From assembly GCA_016717655.1 (NCBI GenBank), contig JADKFC010000008.1:124001-188000 (forward strand): a stretch of DNA of 64,000 bases, in the 5' to 3' direction. The translations under genes were made by a program, and so were the position numbers. A model generated the notes under the pieces. That model was not told where the DNA came from. It did not search any database and saw only the letters and a program-made list of their open reading frames with translations. Origin of the DNA: Saprospiraceae bacterium (GTDB lineage Bacteria > Bacteroidota > Bacteroidia > Chitinophagales > Saprospiraceae). Shown here piece after piece: positions 1 through 10,800 of the stretch (positions within the stretch are counted from its first letter, which is position 1; each line of letters begins with the position of its first letter).

Positions 1-241
1 GCCTTAAACACAGAAACTCCAAGTGCTAATGGCGCTAGAGGAAGGGTGCCCTCCTATGCATTGTGGGATGTAAATATGGCATACCGTTTCAATGCCTCTT
101 TTAATTTGAGGGTGAGCCTCAAACAACCTGACCGATGAGCAGTATTTTACCAAAAGACCAACCGGTTATCCCGGCCAAGGTGTTTGGCCTTCAGACGGAA
201 GAAGCTTGACTGCTATGGCAACCCTTAGGGTTTTAAAATAA
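1..241 (+). CDS. TonB-dependent receptor, C-terminal fragment (FecA-like), one frameshift
   Basis: This is the last ~80 residues of an outer-membrane TonB-dependent receptor; the start lies outside the window. Frame 1 reads ...YALWDVNMAYRF...LRVSL and then would stop at about 136. Shifting frame at the AAA around 121-123 restores a typical barrel C-terminus: NNLTDEQYFTKRP, then YPGQGVWPSDGRS and a final beta strand ending in LRVLK and TAA at 239-241. The phrase NNLxDExYFTKRPTxYPG is common at the end of FecA-type receptors. One extra A most simply explains the break. The substrate cannot be judged from this fragment. Confidence 0.75.
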
Positions 242-242
242 A

Positions 243-281
243 AGGTTGGTGGAAAAAGATTCTTCTGCCAACCTACTTTTT
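243..281 (+). terminator. Rho-independent terminator of the TonB receptor
   Basis: Inverted repeat AGGTTGG (243-249) and CCAACCT (268-274), followed by a short T run (277-281), just after the receptor stop codon. Confidence 0.55.
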
Positions 282-315
282 AATTAGCCTATAAAAATCG
301 AGGACTCATTTTTTT

Positions 316-1215
316 TCATGCTACCGGGTGGTTTTTCCAATACAAAGCAAGCACAAAGGATGAAACAAGGTGCCAAACACTCCACCATGCCGCAATGAGG
401 GCCATTCCTCCGTTGCCATTGAAAAAATTAAATATGAGAATTAAAGCCAAACCTGAGTTTTGGATTCCTGTTTCAATAGCAATGGTTCTTGCATCCTGTC
501 TGCCTCTTCCCATGATGATTGAAAAATAATATCCCAATACCAGGGCAAGACCATTATGGATGAGAACAATAAAAAACACCCTGTGCAGATGTTGTTGAAT
601 ATTCTCCAGATTACCGGCAACGGCAAATAAGATAAAGGCAATGAAAATGACCAGGCTCAAACGTTTGACACCCGGAATAATTTTTAAGGTAAAACCGGGC
701 CTCCAGTACCGAAGCAGCATACCAAGGACCAGGGGGACCAAAATAAGTTGAACGATAGAAATAAACATGCTGTAAAAATCAATACTGAAGTAAGCAGTCT
801 GATTTTTGAGTGTGGAGAGCGTACCCATTCCAAATTTAAACACAAAAGGGGTTGTAAATGCTGCGGCAAGGGTAGAGAACGTGGTTAAAAGTACCGACAA
901 AGGGGCATTTGCCTTGCTTAGGTGAACAGCGTAATTGGAAACATTGCCCCCCGGACAGGCAGCAACCAGCAGCATACCGGCAGCAATGGCAGGATGGGGG
1001 TCAATAACTACAATGAGAACAATTGTGAATATTGGAAGCAACACCATTTGACTTAACAAGCCAACCAGCGTACTTTTTTTATTTTTCAATAGGGCTTTAA
1101 AATCTTCGGGGTTAGCTCCAAGGGCTATGCCAAACATTAAAAACCCCAAACAGAAATTGAGTAGAAAAAGTTGTTCAGCGTTAAAATTTACTCTTATGTG
1201 ATCAAGACTTTCCAC
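316..1215 (-). CDS. Bile acid:sodium symporter (BASS) family transporter
   Basis: A polytopic inner-membrane protein of the BASS/arsenite-efflux superfamily; such proteins carry organic anions with Na+, and the substrate here is unknown. Evidence is the motif FGIALG near the N-terminus, the AACPGGNVSNY segment that matches the family's conserved AxCPGG(x)xSN crossover motif, nine or so hydrophobic segments, and ETGIQNSGLAL matching the second conserved crossover (E-GxQN-xLA). The frame stays open to an ATG at 1281, but those first codons would overlap the RNase P RNA and its promoter on the other strand. A GTG at 1213-1215 gives a start MESLDHIRVNF that fits the family's usual length (~300 aa), so I prefer it. 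Divergent to rnpB. Confidence 0.8.
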   Translation of the reverse strand: MESLDHIRVNFNAEQLFLLNFCLGFLMFGIALGANPEDFKALLKNKKSTLVGLLSQMVLLPIFTIVLIVVIDPHPAIAAGMLLVAACPGGNVSNYAVHLSKANAPLSVLLTTFSTLAAAFTTPFVFKFGMGTLSTLKNQTAYFSIDFYSMFISIVQLILVPLVLGMLLRYWRPGFTLKIIPGVKRLSLVIFIAFILFAVAGNLENIQQHLHRVFFIVLIHNGLALVLGYYFSIIMGRGRQDARTIAIETGIQNSGLALILIFNFFNGNGGMALIAAWWSVWHLVSSFVLALYWKNHPVA

Positions 1216-1220
1216 ACCTT

Positions 1221-1253
1221 TTTGTATCAAAAGTACAAAAAGAGCTACATTTG
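1221..1253 (+). promoter_or_regulatory. rnpB promoter, Bacteroidota type
   Basis: TTTG at 1221-1224 and TACATTTG at 1246-1253, with 21 bases between, match the Bacteroidota -33 TTTG / -7 TAnnTTTG consensus. The expected start, 5-7 bases after the -7 box, falls on the 5' base of the RNase P RNA P1 helix (1259). Confidence 0.75.
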
Positions 1254-1258
1254 TAACC

Positions 1259-1627
1259 GCATATCGGCCTGTCGCTCCCATCTGTTTGGATGGGGGAGGA
1301 AAGTCCGGACAACGTAGAGCACCACACCATCTAACGGGTGGGACTGCAGGGAAACCTGTAGGACAGACAGTGTCGCAGAAAACTATACCGCCTCATTCTT
1401 TGAATGGGGTAAGGGTGAAAACGTGGGGTAAGAGCCCACGGTGGCTTCGGGTAACCGAAGACAGGGATAAACCTTGTGGGTTGAAATGCCATGTATATTC
1501 CGGTCTGCATTGCAGAAAAGGTGACTCGCCTGAACATCGGCAACGATGTACCGGAAGGGGTAGGCAGCTTAGATAAATGACAGGACATCCGGTTTACCGG
1601 TGGACAGAATCCGGCTTACAGATATGC
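1259..1627 (+). ncRNA. rnpB: RNase P RNA (bacterial class A)
   Basis: Catalytic RNA of RNase P, which matures tRNA 5' ends. The P1 helix is formed by GCATATC (1259-1265) and GATATGC (1621-1627), perfectly complementary. The universal 5' core GAGGAAAGTCCGGAC begins at about 1297, the mid-molecule GGTAAGAGCCCAC block lies around 1427-1440, and the 3' core ACAGAATCCGGCTTACAG ends at about 1622. Length (~369 nt) is normal for class A. It is preceded by a good promoter and followed by a strong hairpin terminator, so it is a single-gene unit. Confidence 0.96.
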
Positions 1628-1642
1628 TTATTTAAAAAAAAA

Positions 1643-1667
1643 GAGCGGGAACTTCTCCCGCTCTTTT
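1643..1667 (+). terminator. Terminator of rnpB, probably bidirectional
   Basis: GAGCGGGA (1643-1650), loop ACTTC, TCCCGCTC (1656-1663), then TTTT. The A run before it gives a U tract on the other strand, so it may also end the minus-strand gene whose stop codon is at 1698. Confidence 0.85.
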
Positions 1668-1697
1668 CGTAATAAGAGACCTCAATCGAATATATTC

Positions 1698-4600
1698 TTA
1701 ATCCAGAACTATCATTTTGCCCTGTTTGATTTGTCCTCCAAACTCAACACTATAGATGTATACACCCGGATGTTGAATCATTTCTCTGTTAAATTCAATG
1801 TTTTGTTTTCCTGCTGTCATAGACACAGATTTTGAAACCACCAATCTACCCGCAGCATCCCTGACCATCAGGTTGACAATACCGGAAGCTGGCAATTGGA
1901 TTGTTAACACAGATGCTTCGTTCCAAGGATTGGGTTTGATTTGCTCGGTTTCAAATGCAGTAACCAACTTGTTGTTTCTTGCCACCAATTCTATTGGAAG
2001 TGTTGTCAATACATCACCAACATAAGCTTCTGCTGCAAATCGGCTATCTAATGACAACATATTGCTAAGGTTACCGCCTGTTTCAGCTACAACTTCGATT
2101 TCAAACATCAATTGATCTCTACCCACTACCCTTCCATTTTGGATGGCAAGGCTGGTTTTGATTATTTTACCGTCTTCTGATACAAAGTCATCAGCTCCAA
2201 GGCCAAGTTCGTTAATGGCATTAATACCGGTGATGGTCAATCCATTGGCTTCCAATTGCCACTGCATTCCCTGAATCAAATGTGTTTCATTGGCATAAAC
2301 GGGTATTACGACTTTGTCTCCAGCCGCAACCACTTTATCTTCAAACCAAATGCCCAGGGTTTCCTGACTTCTGTTGGTTGATGGTATAACGTTTGCGTTG
2401 GCAACCACATTGCCATCAATATCACCCAGTTTGATCCCGGTAAAATCGATGCCCATATTGCCATTCAGTTTTTCTATGTTGTAAGTTTCAGTTAGTCCTG
2501 CAATCCATGGATTAGCAGGGTCTGCAAAACTATGGCCGTCCCAGATAAACATCCAGCTCTTGTCATTAGGCAATGCACTTTCGGTGCCTAATATTAACTT
2601 CCTAAGGGTTACAAGGTCAGAAGCACTGATTTTGCCGTCCTGATTTACATCAGCCGCAAGCAGTTTCCATGGTGTATTCAATTTGCTGATACCCAGAATG
2701 TGTCTTTGCATCATTACCAAATCTAGTGTACTTACACCATTGAGGAAATCATCACTCTTTACAGGTTTAACCACATAGTCCATACCCTTTGCTTTGTTAT
2801 TAAAGGCATAAGCTCCGGTTTCACTGGTGTTGTTGATGTTTTCTTCATTTGACAACAACCTCACACTTACCGCTTCTACACCCTTGTTATCTGGTGTATG
2901 TATTTTACCTGAGATATCAGAATCAACCAATCCCGGAGGACAGATGTTTACATTATTGTTGTCTTGAACATCTACAAATGTCTTGCAATAACCCTGATTA
3001 CCATTTTCATCGGTAACCCAAAGTTCAACTGCATACAGTCCTATGTCATTACAATCCAAGGCAAGTGTATCATCATTTACATCTGCAGAGAAGCTTAGTT
3101 GTACCGTGTTCCACAACTTTGGTAGCTGCCATTGTCAAAGAAAGAAGGAGTCAGGATCGACATTTCCACCTCTGGTGTACCATTGCCATCCATGTCCATA
3201 GGTACGAGGCCTGTGCTTAAACCTTGTTTACAATATGCTACAGGTGCCTTGCAACTCTTAACATCAAAAGGATAGCCGGTGTAGTTGATATTGCCACACT
3301 TGTCTTCAACTTCATAATCGACTCTGTGATTTCCAAATGGATAGGTACCAGAAGCATCATTGCCTGTACCGTAAATTTTACTTCCGTTTTCAAGGGTAAT
3401 GGTCCATCTCCACCTCAATTCCACTGCCGGCGTACAATCATCATCTGCTGAAGCAGTGAGTTTGATGGATGTAGGAGTACAATCTGCATTGTAGCTACAA
3501 ACTTCTCTTTTTGTAGTTTGGCTTAGGATTCTGGGGGCAATGTTATTCATAACCACAATCACCTGATCTCTGCTTTCCTGCCAAATTGTTCCGTCTGGCC
3601 GTCTTACACACCAGTTGATAACCGTCCATCTTCTTACGATTTTGAAACAAGCACCATTGGTTGTAAAATTGTAGACATCATCATCATAGCTGCTGGCTAC
3701 CAAATCGCATACACCTTCGCCTGAAATGCCGGGTTCACCATATCCTGCCGGAAGATTTTCCGGATCAAGATCAAATGAGGTACAGGCACTGTTTACAAAA
3801 GTAGTATCCTTGGGCCATTGTATCATACTGGCAGAGAATGCCTGAATAGGTCTGAAAGCCACTGTTTGGCTACACGCTCCAACCAATACACCATTGTGGG
3901 TAAGGGTGAAACTTCTAACCAAGTCGCCAATCCTGCAATTGTTGATATTATCTGTAAATGTTTCTACAACATCGTCAACCGTAGAGCATCCGCCACCTGC
4001 AACAACCGGATAACCGAAGGTAGCGCTTAGATCGTTTTCGTCATAAGCAGTTGTACAGTCAACCGTAGTATTGTTAGGACATGCCAAAGTTGGAATTCTT
4101 TTATCTTGAACTTCAACACTTACCATACATTGATTGGTTCTGCCCACCTGGTCTGTTACCTGGAGAATTACCATATTTTGAGCTCCTAAATCTGCACAGC
4201 AGAAAAGCAGTTGATCGCTCCATTGTGTACCAATGGCATCACAAGTAGTTGCCATCCTTCTGATCTTTAAGTCAACCGGACCACACTCATCAAAGCTGCC
4301 ATCATCAATTGATTCTTTGTGCAGCCATGCAGTACCATCTTCTTTCAAACTAACTACAGTACGCGTTTCACAGATAGCTATGGGCTCTACTCTGTCAACC
4401 ACGGTTACCCTCATACTGCGGGTGCTCTGGTTACCACAAAAATCGGTGGCTACATAACTTACAGAATGTACACCAGCTGAAAGAGAAGTTGTGCCTCCAT
4501 TGGTGTTTAACACTGCTTGTCCTGTATTGATTTTTACGGTCCATGTATTGCAATTATCTGTTATAGATGCTGCTGGCAAAGTAAATGTAGCCAGACAACT

Positions 4601-7600
4601 ATTAGAACCTGTGCTCACTGTCATGTCTGCAATTTGAGCAATCACAGGAGCTACTTTATCTTTTATTTCGATGGTTTGTACCCAGGTTTGGATATTGGTG
4701 CTATTGCCACCGCTCTCCTCCACATCCCATGGTCGTATTTTTTTTACAATCTGATGTGAATGTTACTTTATCTGTGAAAGCAACAAAACCATTACAAATT
4801 GCAGCCTGATTAAATGGATACAAACTTTGTCCATTTAATCTGGGTACGCCGGTTAAAGAAACCATAGGATTTCCATTGACATCAGGCGTAAAGCTTCCGC
4901 AATTCAACGCATCAGTTCCTGTAAAATGACGTGGGAAAGAAATGCCAGCCAGATCGGTTCTTTCAATATAGATGGTCTGTGTACATGTGTCAGCAGGGTT
5001 TCCTGCTTTATCTACACCTGTCCAAACTCTGGTTATTCTTTTCAAGAAGTCAACATTACATGTCAAATTTTCCTGAACTTCTGATAGAAGTATCAATTGA
5101 CCTCCCGGACAGTTATCATTCAAAACCGGTTTGATGGCATTGGCCAGTGGTTCAATACAAGAAAGTGTATCATTGGTGCACTCAACAAACGGTCTGAATT
5201 TATCTTCTATCTTTAATGTACCCCAGCAGTAAAATCCGTGAGAAGGATTTGAAACCACATAATCAAGGGTTTTACCCAAATCATCTCCGGTAACTGTATT
5301 TCCGATATCATTGCCATGTGCATCTTTTATGTTCACGTAGAATGAATCCAGACAGCCAATCAGGGTGTCACCAAATTCATCAATAAAACCGGTCAGTACC
5401 ATAAATGGGTCTACAAGGGCAGTACAGTTTTCATCCAATGATACATTGCGATTGATACAACCTAAAGAAGAGTTGAAATAATCAATCACAGCAACTTCAA
5501 AGCTACAAGTAGATGTATTGCCGGCTGCATCTGTAGCCACGTATACTACTTCTGTTGTGCCAATAGGAAATAAATCTCCAGATTCCAAAGAGCCGTCCAC
5601 TTCATAGGTTACACCCGGACAGTTGTCCGTTGCTGTTGCATCAAAGGTTACTTCAATTTCACATTCCAGTGGATCTAATTCTACTTCGATATCGGCAGGA
5701 CAAGTAATTTCAGGATTTTCAACATCCTCTACAGTTACAGTAAAGCTACAAGACGCGGTATTATCATTGTTGTCTGTTACGGTAAATGTATTGGTTGTAA
5801 GACCAATCGGGAAAATAGACCCAGAAGGCAAGCCTGCATTTTGTGTCAAATCCGGATTGATATTCTCCATATAAGTAAATGACATGGCTATGGTTACTGC
5901 TGCACCAAATCCCTGATCTGTTGATTCTATTCTAAAGCAAAAGTCTGGCCCGGCATCAACATGATGCTTACCAATCCATTTTGTGTGGTGCTTCCTGCAT
6001 TATTGGTCAATTGGGTAAATACACCATCCACCACATATCCAAATCTATCAAAATTAGGTCCATCAGAATCAGAAGTATTGTAATCCCAGTCAAATGCCAG
6101 CGTACCTGCAAAATCTCCGGGAATCGTAATACAATAATCTGTATTATTTGAAGATCCAATCATTGGTTCAAAATCTGAACCTGTTATAATCACACTATTT
6201 GGAGCATCAGTTGCGTCCACAATTCCATTGCCAGCATTACTATTACTTATGGTCCAGTTGGCAGGTTCAAATTCATCTGCGAAACCTACTGCATTGACAC
6301 CATAACAATTGTCATCATAATCTACATCATATAAGTACAATGCACTACATTCACCTGGATCGGTACCAATGGTAACATCTTGCGGACATAGTACAGTAGG
6401 TAATTCATCATCTACAACGGTGATGGTAAATGTGCAGCTATCTGCATTGACTGGTACACCATGGTCAGTAATTTTGTATTGTACCATAGTAATACCAGTA
6501 TAAAAGAAATTACCTGATGCATCGCCCGTGCCATTGATCATAGTAGCTCCGATTGAGGAGTAACTAATAATTGGGTTAGGACAATCATCCGTAGCAGGGT
6601 CGGCATTGATACCTCTAACCCATGCAGCACAATCACCCGGCTCTTGATCCGTGTTGACGCCTGTACTGGTTGTAACTGTGACATTGGCCGGACAAGTAAT
6701 GCTTGGGGCTACATTGTCATTGATATCAACTAAATAAATGGCAGCATCACTCAGACACTCATTTCCATCTACCAGATTATTGTTGTTGGTATCATAAAAT
6801 GCCCTAAAGCTCATATCAAGGCCACCGTTCAAAAGCGGATTAACCAGGGCTACGTTTCTGTCAAAAGGAGTAGCATATGCACTAAGCGGAAATGTTCCAT
6901 CTGTAGGAGAAAAGCTAGAATTATTTCTTACAAAGCTCTGCTGAACTTTAATTAACGTAGAAGGTGAAATTCCTGATACGTCAGCAAATTGTGTGAAAAA
7001 CAAGTTGTTGTTGGTTGTATTACAAACCAATAAATCTTCTGTATCTTCAGAACCGTCGTTGTCGTTGGTAATCTGAAATCCATTCACTGTTAGTTGCAGT
7101 GCTGGTGTTAAGCTGGAATAACGGAAGGTACCTGCGTGAAAGCCATCCGGCTCTGTCCATGAACTGGCTGGAATTCCAATACCCGGACTGCCACCATATG
7201 AGCCACCAATAAAGGTAAGCTGTCCACCACCTGGATTGGTCCCTACCCTAGAGCCACCAAAATTAATATTTCCATTCATTTCAACATTTGAATACCCAAT
7301 GGCCACAATTATATAGTCACCAGGTTGTAAAATTACAGAGGGTATAGCCCTCATTCTGTGATTGTTTGAGAGAGGATCTGAACTACCAGAAAGAGTTACA
7401 GGACCTGCCATGACGGTACCATCTGTTCTGACAATACCCACTTCGATGGCAGATTGAAAACCATCCTGATTGCTGTCGAATGCGCCCAATTGAGTGACCA
7501 TGATGGGAGAATTGACTGTAAAGTGCATTCCGAGTCTTTCAGTAAATGCCTGATTTCCTGCAGAAATAGTTCCGGAATAGGCTTGTACATTGCATTGAGC

Positions 7601-7735
7601 TGATACATTCAGCCCTGCAAGCATGCTCCATCCGAAGACAAATAAGGATAACACCTTTAGTTTTAAGTTTTGTGTTGGCAGATCCAAAAGGCCCCATACC
7701 TCACCACACTTTTTTGTTAAAAATGAATGTTTCAT
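1698..7735 (-). CDS. Giant secreted HYR/dockerin protein with T9SS C-terminal domain (three frame breaks)
   Basis: One gene of about 2,010 codons, read in four pieces. It starts at 7735 with a signal peptide ending in ...NVSAQ and an N-terminal beta-rich domain. HYR-type modules follow (xxPxITCPxx, AxDNCPG, GTTEVVYVATDAAGN, CSFTVTV). A dockerin-like pair (GVSTLDLVMMQRHILG and ADVNQDGKISASDLV) lies at about 2,590-2,750. The end, about 1,698-1,960, is a T9SS type A sorting domain (IKPNPWNEAS...GVYIYSVE...GKMIVLD). The breaks are at about 5931-5934 (one T short of GCTTTTAGA in coding sense), 4738-4745 (A8 where A7 restores the frame) and about 3110 (one A missing in TGTGGAAACAC). At each, the other frame continues with family-typical sequence. 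Role is unknown; export by T9SS to the cell surface is inferred. Confidence 0.85.
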
Positions 7736-7839
7736 TTTAGTTTAAATTACACTGAGTGATTAAAGATTTTTCAATTAACGATAGCGAATAAAAGAATTCG
7801 CTATTTTCAGGTTCTATCACTTGGTTAACAATATAAATG

Positions 7840-7866
7840 GGAGCAGTGCCAGGTAAACACTGCTCC
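7840..7866 (-). terminator. Hairpin downstream of the 3,541-aa gene
   Basis: GGAGCAGTG (7840-7848) and CACTGCTCC (7858-7866) form a 9-bp stem ten bases past the stop codon at 7876. Only a weak T tract follows on the minus strand. A second palindrome, TAGCGAAT/ATTCGCTA (7782-7803), lies between this hairpin and the start of the next gene at 7735. I see no clear -33/-7 promoter in this 140-base gap, so the two giant genes may be partly co-transcribed. Confidence 0.55.
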
Positions 7867-7875
7867 TTATAATTC

Positions 7876-10800
7876 TTATTTTATTCTGATCATTTTACCA
7901 TTGGCAATCTTGCTACCTAATTGGATTTCATAGAGGATAACTCCTGTAAAACCATCCAGCATATCTGCCTTTATTTCTATATGGTTCTCGCCTGGTACCA
8001 TTTTTTGCTGAGTTTGATAAAGTAGGGCACCTGTTGCATTCATCAGTTTTATGTCTGCGGTTCCTGCTTTATCTACCTGGCACACAATACTGGTCTTTTC
8101 AGTCCATGGGTTAGGAGCATTCTGTTTGACAGAAAATCCATTTTGTATTGCATTCCAATCCAGACCAATGCTTCTGGGCACCATATTAGTATAGATTTCA
8201 TTCCTGCTAGTTGAAGAATTCATTTTCATATGATCTGAAATCAGCCCTGAAGAGTTGGTCTTACCGCTAATTTCAAAAATAATTTGATCCTTCAAAGTAA
8301 CAGCTTGATCCAGCGATATTAGGATTGTCAGCTTACCATTATTTACATGATAATTCAAATCATTGCTTGCAAAGATGTTTGAATTGACCTCGATATCTGT
8401 CAAGTTACTGACATCAAAAATGAACTGACCTCCATCAAAATCAACCACTCCGTTGAGAACAAATGCCAGGTTGAAATCTTCACCGCTTTCTGTATAACTG
8501 TCATATGCAGTAAGTTTCAAATTACTTCTGTTTTCAGCAGATGTATTGGCGTTGGCGGTATAAGATGTATTGACATCTCCTACTTTTACACCCACAAAAT
8601 CAGAAAGCATGCTTCCTCTTGGGGTAGTAAATTCGTGGTACAGAGGGTATTCATCGTTGAATGGATTATTTGGATCTGGGAAGCTGTATTTACTGTCTAT
8701 CATCTTCCAACTCGTATTGTTTTTGAATGATAAAGAGGTTCCGAGTATTGCTTTTTTCAATTCAACGAGGTCACTGGCAGAAATTCTGTCATCGTTGTTG
8801 ACATCTGCCGCCACCAGCCTATAGGGAGAAATGATCTTACTCGAGCCCAAGATATGGCGTTGTATCATGATTATATCCAAGGTCGAAACACCTTCCAGAA
8901 GACCATCGTTCTTTTCAGGTTTCAGCATGTAATTGCCTGCTGACTCCATGTTTTCAAATCGATAGGCCCCTGTATTATTAGTAGAAACAGAACCCATTCC
9001 ACCAAGATTCATATTTACTCCTTCTACAGGCACTGAATTCTCAGTAAGTACGTAACCAAATACTCTGAATATATTGCCGGTACAGAAAGAATCTGGATCC
9101 AATACAGTGAGGATTGATTTACATGAATCAAAATTGACTCCATTTTCAAACCAATAAACCCAAACAAATATATCGCCCAAATCATCGCAGAAAAATCTTT
9201 GGATGGTATCATTGACATTTGTCCTGGTGTACGAGAAGGCAAAAGAATCGGGGTTACAAGTACCTGTGATGGCAGTAACAAATTCTTCAGCTTTTACATC
9301 TACAAATTCCTGGTCATTGATGTTTCTTACAATTTTTTCGCAGAATACTGCTGCCGGGCCTGTCAATGTAACAGTTATACTTATCGTATCCTTGGCCTCA
9401 TTTCCGCATGCATCAGTGGCTGTTATAATAACTTGTGTAGTACCCTCATCATAAAATCCAGATGGGTTACCAGAATTATTATTGTTGGCAAATGGTGAGT
9501 TGTTGGTAACTACAACCGGAGAACAATCTGTGATGGTAACACCCTGCATTGGATAAATCACATTGGCAGGGCAAGAATCTGCACTGATGGTAATATCAGT
9601 ATAACCTGCAATCACCGGTGGTTGATTGTCATTGACAAGGATCAATTGAATGTCTGTAAAGATTCCGGCTCCTGTTGAAACATTTAAAGTACAAGAGTCG
9701 ATCACTGTCCAAGTCCTCTGTATGCTAAAGTTACATGGAACGTTTGGATTGAGGTTGACATCAACAAACGATACAGATGGATTAACACAAGACGCAGCCG
9801 CAGTATTGACCACTACATTGCCTGTAACAGACGGATTGATTGTAGTACAGCTATTGACTGTAATATCTGCAGGGAAGGTAATGTCATTGGCCGTCAGCGG
9901 ATCTGTAGGCCCAGTAATGGTAATCAATTGAGTACATTCTGATGAATTACCTGATGCATCCGTTGCAGTAAACGACCTGGTGATGGTTCCTATGCTACAT
10001 GAATTGGTTCCATTAAGCACTACTGAGGTAATACCTGCAGGTGGACAGTTGTCTGTTGCAGTTGCTCCCGGCAAGTTGCCAATACCGTTAAAGGTGGCGC
10101 AATTAAATGTCAGGTTTGACGGACAAGTAATTACAGGAGGCAAGGTATCTAAAACAGAAACCTGAGCTGTACATGTAGAAGATGTTCCATTGGATGAAGT
10201 AACAGTTAAGGTTACCGTTAATGGAGACAAGTTGATGTCATTACAGAAGAACTGGTTTGGAGAAACTGCCAGGGTAATAGGCAGGTTATCACATCCCGCA
10301 GAACTACCGTTGTTTACAGCAGCAGCACTTAGGATCACGGCACCGGTTGCATCCAGATAAACTGTGACATTTTTACACAATGCAACAGGCTGATTATTGG
10401 TTGATACGTTTACAATAACTGATTCTGTATCGGTACAGCCATTGGCATTGGTTACTGTAACTGTATAGGTGGTATTGGCTGTTGGAGAGACCGTAATTGC
10501 GGCTGTTGTTTGCACAGGTGTAGTATTCCATACATAGGCCACTCCTCCTGTTGCAGTTAATGTTGTTGATTCACCCAAACAGATGGACAAGTCTCCACTA
10601 ATAGCGGCTACCGGCAATGGATTTACGGTCAAAATTTTGCTTTCTGTATCTGTACATCCATTGGCATTGGTTACTGTTACCACATAAGTTGTTGTGGCAA
10701 CAGGGGCTACCGTAATGGCTGCTGTAGTTTGAGCTGGTGTGGTATTCCAGTTGAAGCTGGTACCGCCACTGGCCGTAAGTTGAGTAGATTGTCCAACACA

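Noticed and set aside
1286..1588. Open frames on both strands between 1.29 and 1.59 kb
   Set aside because: They lie within the RNase P RNA and have no protein-like features.
3095..6000. Programmed ribosomal frameshifting as the cause of the breaks
   Set aside because: Breaks vary in direction, sit at many different runs and genes, and lack a common slippery site plus structure; indel error is simpler.
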